A stretch of DNA of 8,038 nt. Origin: Promethearchaeota archaeon (GTDB lineage Archaea; Asgardarchaeota; Lokiarchaeia; Sigynarchaeales; SOKP01). Both the position numbers and the translations under genes were made by a program. Below the pieces are notes generated by a model. It was not told the DNA's origin and did no database searches. It saw only the letters and a program-made list of their open reading frames with translations. Positions within the stretch are counted from its first letter, which is position 1; each line of letters begins with the position of its first letter. Of this stretch, positions 7,101-8,038 are shown in pieces. The DNA lies in the NCBI GenBank assembly GCA_019057975.1, contig JAHLWJ010000198.1:1-8038 (forward strand). Reading direction: 5' to 3'.

Positions 7101-7322
7101 TCAATTGTTGGTGGGCAGTTACCCCAAATTTTCATCCGTGTTAATGATCCATATATACTTAAGCAATTAATGCTGGATAGAAAGTATACAAATCAAATAT
7201 TACAAGAAATAGAAAATAGATATAAAAGTTCTGTAGAAATAATGAATTACTTTTTTACCGAAGATATGAATAGTAATAGCAGATGGGGTTATGTCGAAAA
7301 TTATTTTTTAGGGAAAAAGTAA
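4107..7322 (+). CDS. Large RecQ-type superfamily 2 helicase with unknown N- and C-terminal domains
   Basis: A 1071-residue ATP-dependent DNA helicase. The central core (about 310-690) has Walker A TAPTGSGKS (340-348), Ia SPLKSLMVDQV (370-380), DEAH box VIDEAH (443-448) followed by RecQ-like TWGRDFRVDY (452-461), III TAT (485-487), V ILATKAFGMGVDI (608-620) and VI QEIGRAARE (640-648). Housekeeping RecQ is about 600 residues and starts near its helicase core. Here some 310 acidic, Asn/Ile-rich residues precede it, and about 380 residues follow with no visible RQC zinc site or HRDC. The end, IFIRVNDPYILKQL (1008-1021) then IMNYFFT and RWGYVENYFLG, looks like a conserved C-terminal module that I associate only loosely with other accessory helicases. 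AAAAGGTGA (4091-4099) precedes the ATG by 7 bases. The gene is strikingly more AT-rich than its upstream neighbours, which suggests separate acquisition. The size and setting fit a defence helicase; the exact system is unknown. Confidence 0.95.
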   Translation: MFNKLIPSHIKKVESLNYNNIILVYKGFPIKFLIELSNAFPFLNDKNTIIEQNKINLRSIWENRRELIIKILNKNKDIHILTYEEFNLVFKNLPDLRLFKGQIIVFENNLFDDYPNQSTEIFVDIEQCIENDDLNFKENNLFSEFYSDSSFYKGVNLIRYKNINFNEFKNVEITPFFDKEIINFSLQYDEIEPDAVLSDDVIIFPSPDSYLDIELQIFREDKITKLQLVVNNIAILSNKEYEEKLKRLKILSYIFKENKIELKISVKKKIFKKEYRHEFENILYEYWKSDDFRELIFYKHPEIDKEKDIISQGSIIEEIVRQSEKACKEGKNSFNDIFLTAPTGSGKSILFQIPAIYLANTYKMVTIVVSPLKSLMVDQVESLKNRGVNCATFINSDISLLERENIIEKIIDGTISILYLSPELLLSYNLKHFIGDRKVGLLVIDEAHLVTTWGRDFRVDYWYLGNYIRKLRKYSEYAFPVFALTATAVFMGENDIVFQTVESLHMQTPTLFIGNVVRKNINFEIGKFKYKGSHEISKIERTKYIIQKNIDNRIKTIVYFPWITQIKSVINELDTEYTEKIGEYYGDLDKTRKQIVLEKFQNGEILIILATKAFGMGVDIQDIKVIYHHAPSGNLLDYIQEIGRAAREENITGIAKTDFCEKDLKFTRILHGLSSIKQYQIKFALKKVWDIYSYKKSQNFLASIDDFGFIFSDQIKDLETKVKSTLMLLEKDLIKKYNYNVILARPKSLFSEVFACVPEKIEKQFLNKYGMSCHKVSAIKENYRAGFGKKPTTIQDIGNIYQIELNKIWEKYFVEESFPMVKRKFFERKLFCDFAENIVPRYRLTINLNQSKNETMTKIEEYFTKIDNVFKKIQGKFFTKVQLLNLLKEDFEDEIFRRRIVDLILNLYTSPSEWGETGKGLKFDTFLQSKRVESGDLSFRVVNRAYIKIKSLVLGKLSSMFKDENVLKYCKYIATDDKESEFRIKISYLLESFNLGNYSIVGGQLPQIFIRVNDPYILKQLMLDRKYTNQILQEIENRYKSSVEIMNYFFTEDMNSNSRWGYVENYFLGKK

Positions 7323-7358
7323 AATAAGAAACATCTAGTTTGGTACCATATTCTTATT
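7323..7358 (+). terminator. Weak hairpin after the RecQ-like gene
   Basis: AATAAGAA (7323-7330), directly after the stop codon, is the exact complement of TTCTTATT (7351-7358). The 20-base loop contains the palindrome GGTACC. There is only one G-C pair in the stem and no T run follows, so it may be a transcript-end structure but is not a convincing intrinsic terminator. Confidence 0.25.
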
Positions 7359-7506
7359 ATATATATTCCCTTGCTTTTCTTAGATAAATCTTGTTTTAAG
7401 ATTTCATATAAAACTTCAAAAAATATATAAAATGATTAAAAATTTAAATTTATTATTTACAAAAAAGAGGATTTTTTATTTTTTGTAGAATTAATTATCA
7501 ATAGAT
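7359..7506. other. AT-rich intergenic spacer with simple hairpins, no gene
   Basis: No coding frame or RNA gene is visible. The spacer holds a 7-pair hairpin, AAATCTT-GTTTT-AAGATTT (7386-7404), and TACAAAAAA (7458-7466) pairing with TTTTTTGTA (7479-7487) around GAGGATTTTTTA. The second could act as a poor bidirectional terminator, but such AT-only stems are expected in sequence of this composition. Confidence 0.3.
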
Positions 7507-7550
7507 TCCTAATTTAAGTTAACTAATATTAAAATATTAGTATATTAGGA
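7507..7550 (+). promoter_or_regulatory. Nested palindrome within a candidate promoter of the terminal gene
   Basis: CTAATATT (7523-7530) and AATATTAG (7533-7540) form a perfect inverted repeat around AA. It is enclosed by TCCTAAT (7507-7513) and ATTAGGA (7544-7550), also exactly complementary. TTAACT (7519-7524), a 16-base spacer and TATATT (7541-7546) read as a weak -35/-10 pair, which would put the inner palindrome between them, a typical repressor-operator position. The site lies 75 bases before the ATG at 7625. The symmetry is seen directly; the promoter and operator roles are inferred. Confidence 0.35.
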
Positions 7551-7624
7551 TTAATTTTACATATTAATATAAAAATATATTGTAAATTTATTTAATTATT
7601 TCATTGTTAAAAAGGTTATATAAA

Positions 7625-8038
7625 ATGAATAACAAAATAACTCAAGAATATTATTATAATCTTGGTATTTCCAGGAGCATACTACAATTATTAAATAAAG
7701 AGCTAAAATTGCAAGCTTATAATAGATTAAGTACTTTTGCAAGGCAGAGAAGAATAGAGGCACTTTACGAAGCACTTAGTTGGGAAAGGGGGGGTAGTCA
7801 AGAAAATCGTAGAGTAACTAACCTATATAAATTAGATGATTACATAGTAGGTGTTGCCAAACCTGGGAAGGAAGCAGCGCCTGATTATAAAAGTTGTAGA
7901 CATTACATTACCCATGAAAAAACAAATAATCCTAATGACATGTTACCTTTTATTTTAAAATCAGGTGGAGTTCTTGGAGAAAATATGACATTTGCGGGAA
8001 TGTTTGAAAGATTAGAAAAATTAATACGGGCAGATATG
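7625..8038 (+). CDS. Unrecognised protein, N-terminal 138 residues, cut by the right edge
   Basis: The frame is open from the ATG at 7625 to the last base, giving 138 codons with no stop, so the gene continues beyond the window. AAAAAGG (7609-7615) lies 9 bases before the ATG and supports this start. I do not recognise the family. The first 50 residues look helical and basic (YNRLSTFARQRRIEALYEAL, 32-51). A middle part follows with VTNLYKLDDYIVGVAKPGKE (65-84), then a Cys/His patch (SCRHYITH), and the end includes LPFILKSGGVLGENMTFAGM. No signal peptide, membrane segment or nucleotide-binding motif is visible. It starts 302 bases after the RecQ-like gene behind its own palindromic control region, so it may be separately transcribed. 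A functional link to the helicase is only positional. Confidence 0.85.
   Translation, partial: MNNKITQEYYYNLGISRSILQLLNKELKLQAYNRLSTFARQRRIEALYEALSWERGGSQENRRVTNLYKLDDYIVGVAKPGKEAAPDYKSCRHYITHEKTNNPNDMLPFILKSGGVLGENMTFAGMFERLEKLIRADM

Noticed and set aside
1..8038. CRISPR arrays, tRNA or rRNA genes
   Set aside because: I saw no regularly spaced repeats, no cloverleaf with a TTCRA arm, and no rRNA-like conserved blocks on either strand.

Overview
This is an AT-rich bacterial window with an accessory, defence-island character. Every intact coding sequence is on the + strand. No marker fixes the taxon. A tandem glycine riboswitch, Shine-Dalgarno sites before most genes and IS200/RAYT-type transposase debris fit a low-GC bacterium (Firmicutes-like or an uncultivated AT-rich lineage), but this is inference.

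Layout. Bases 1-391 hold gene debris: a short C-terminal coding tail (ends 68) and a frameshifted remnant resembling the N-terminus of a secreted phospholipase D-type protein (127-368). Bases 424-698 form a tandem glycine riboswitch with an intrinsic terminator as expression platform. The next gene, at 848-2671, is not a glycine-metabolism or transport gene but a UvrD/Rep-type superfamily 1 helicase with an inserted four-cysteine cluster. A 280-residue protein with a PD-(D/E)XK-nuclease-like pattern follows (2916-3758). It lies between two decayed copies of the same transposon 3' end (2720-2846 and 3802-3970), each still encoding the C-terminal tail of a RAYT/IS200-like transposase. A 1071-residue RecQ-type superfamily 2 helicase (4107-7322) carries large N- and C-terminal regions not seen in housekeeping RecQ. 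A very AT-rich spacer with nested palindromes leads to an unrecognised gene (7625 onward) cut by the right edge.

How the parts may work together. Two unrelated DNA helicases, a putative nuclease, an unknown gene and transposon scars in a row suggest a locus acting on foreign DNA. I cannot assign them to a named defence system. The genes are separated by gaps of 200-350 bases with decayed elements or promoter-like sequence, so they look like successively inserted modules more than one tight operon. The RecQ-like gene is clearly more AT-rich than the UvrD-like and nuclease-like genes. The clearest surprise is the intact-looking glycine riboswitch left next to a helicase gene.
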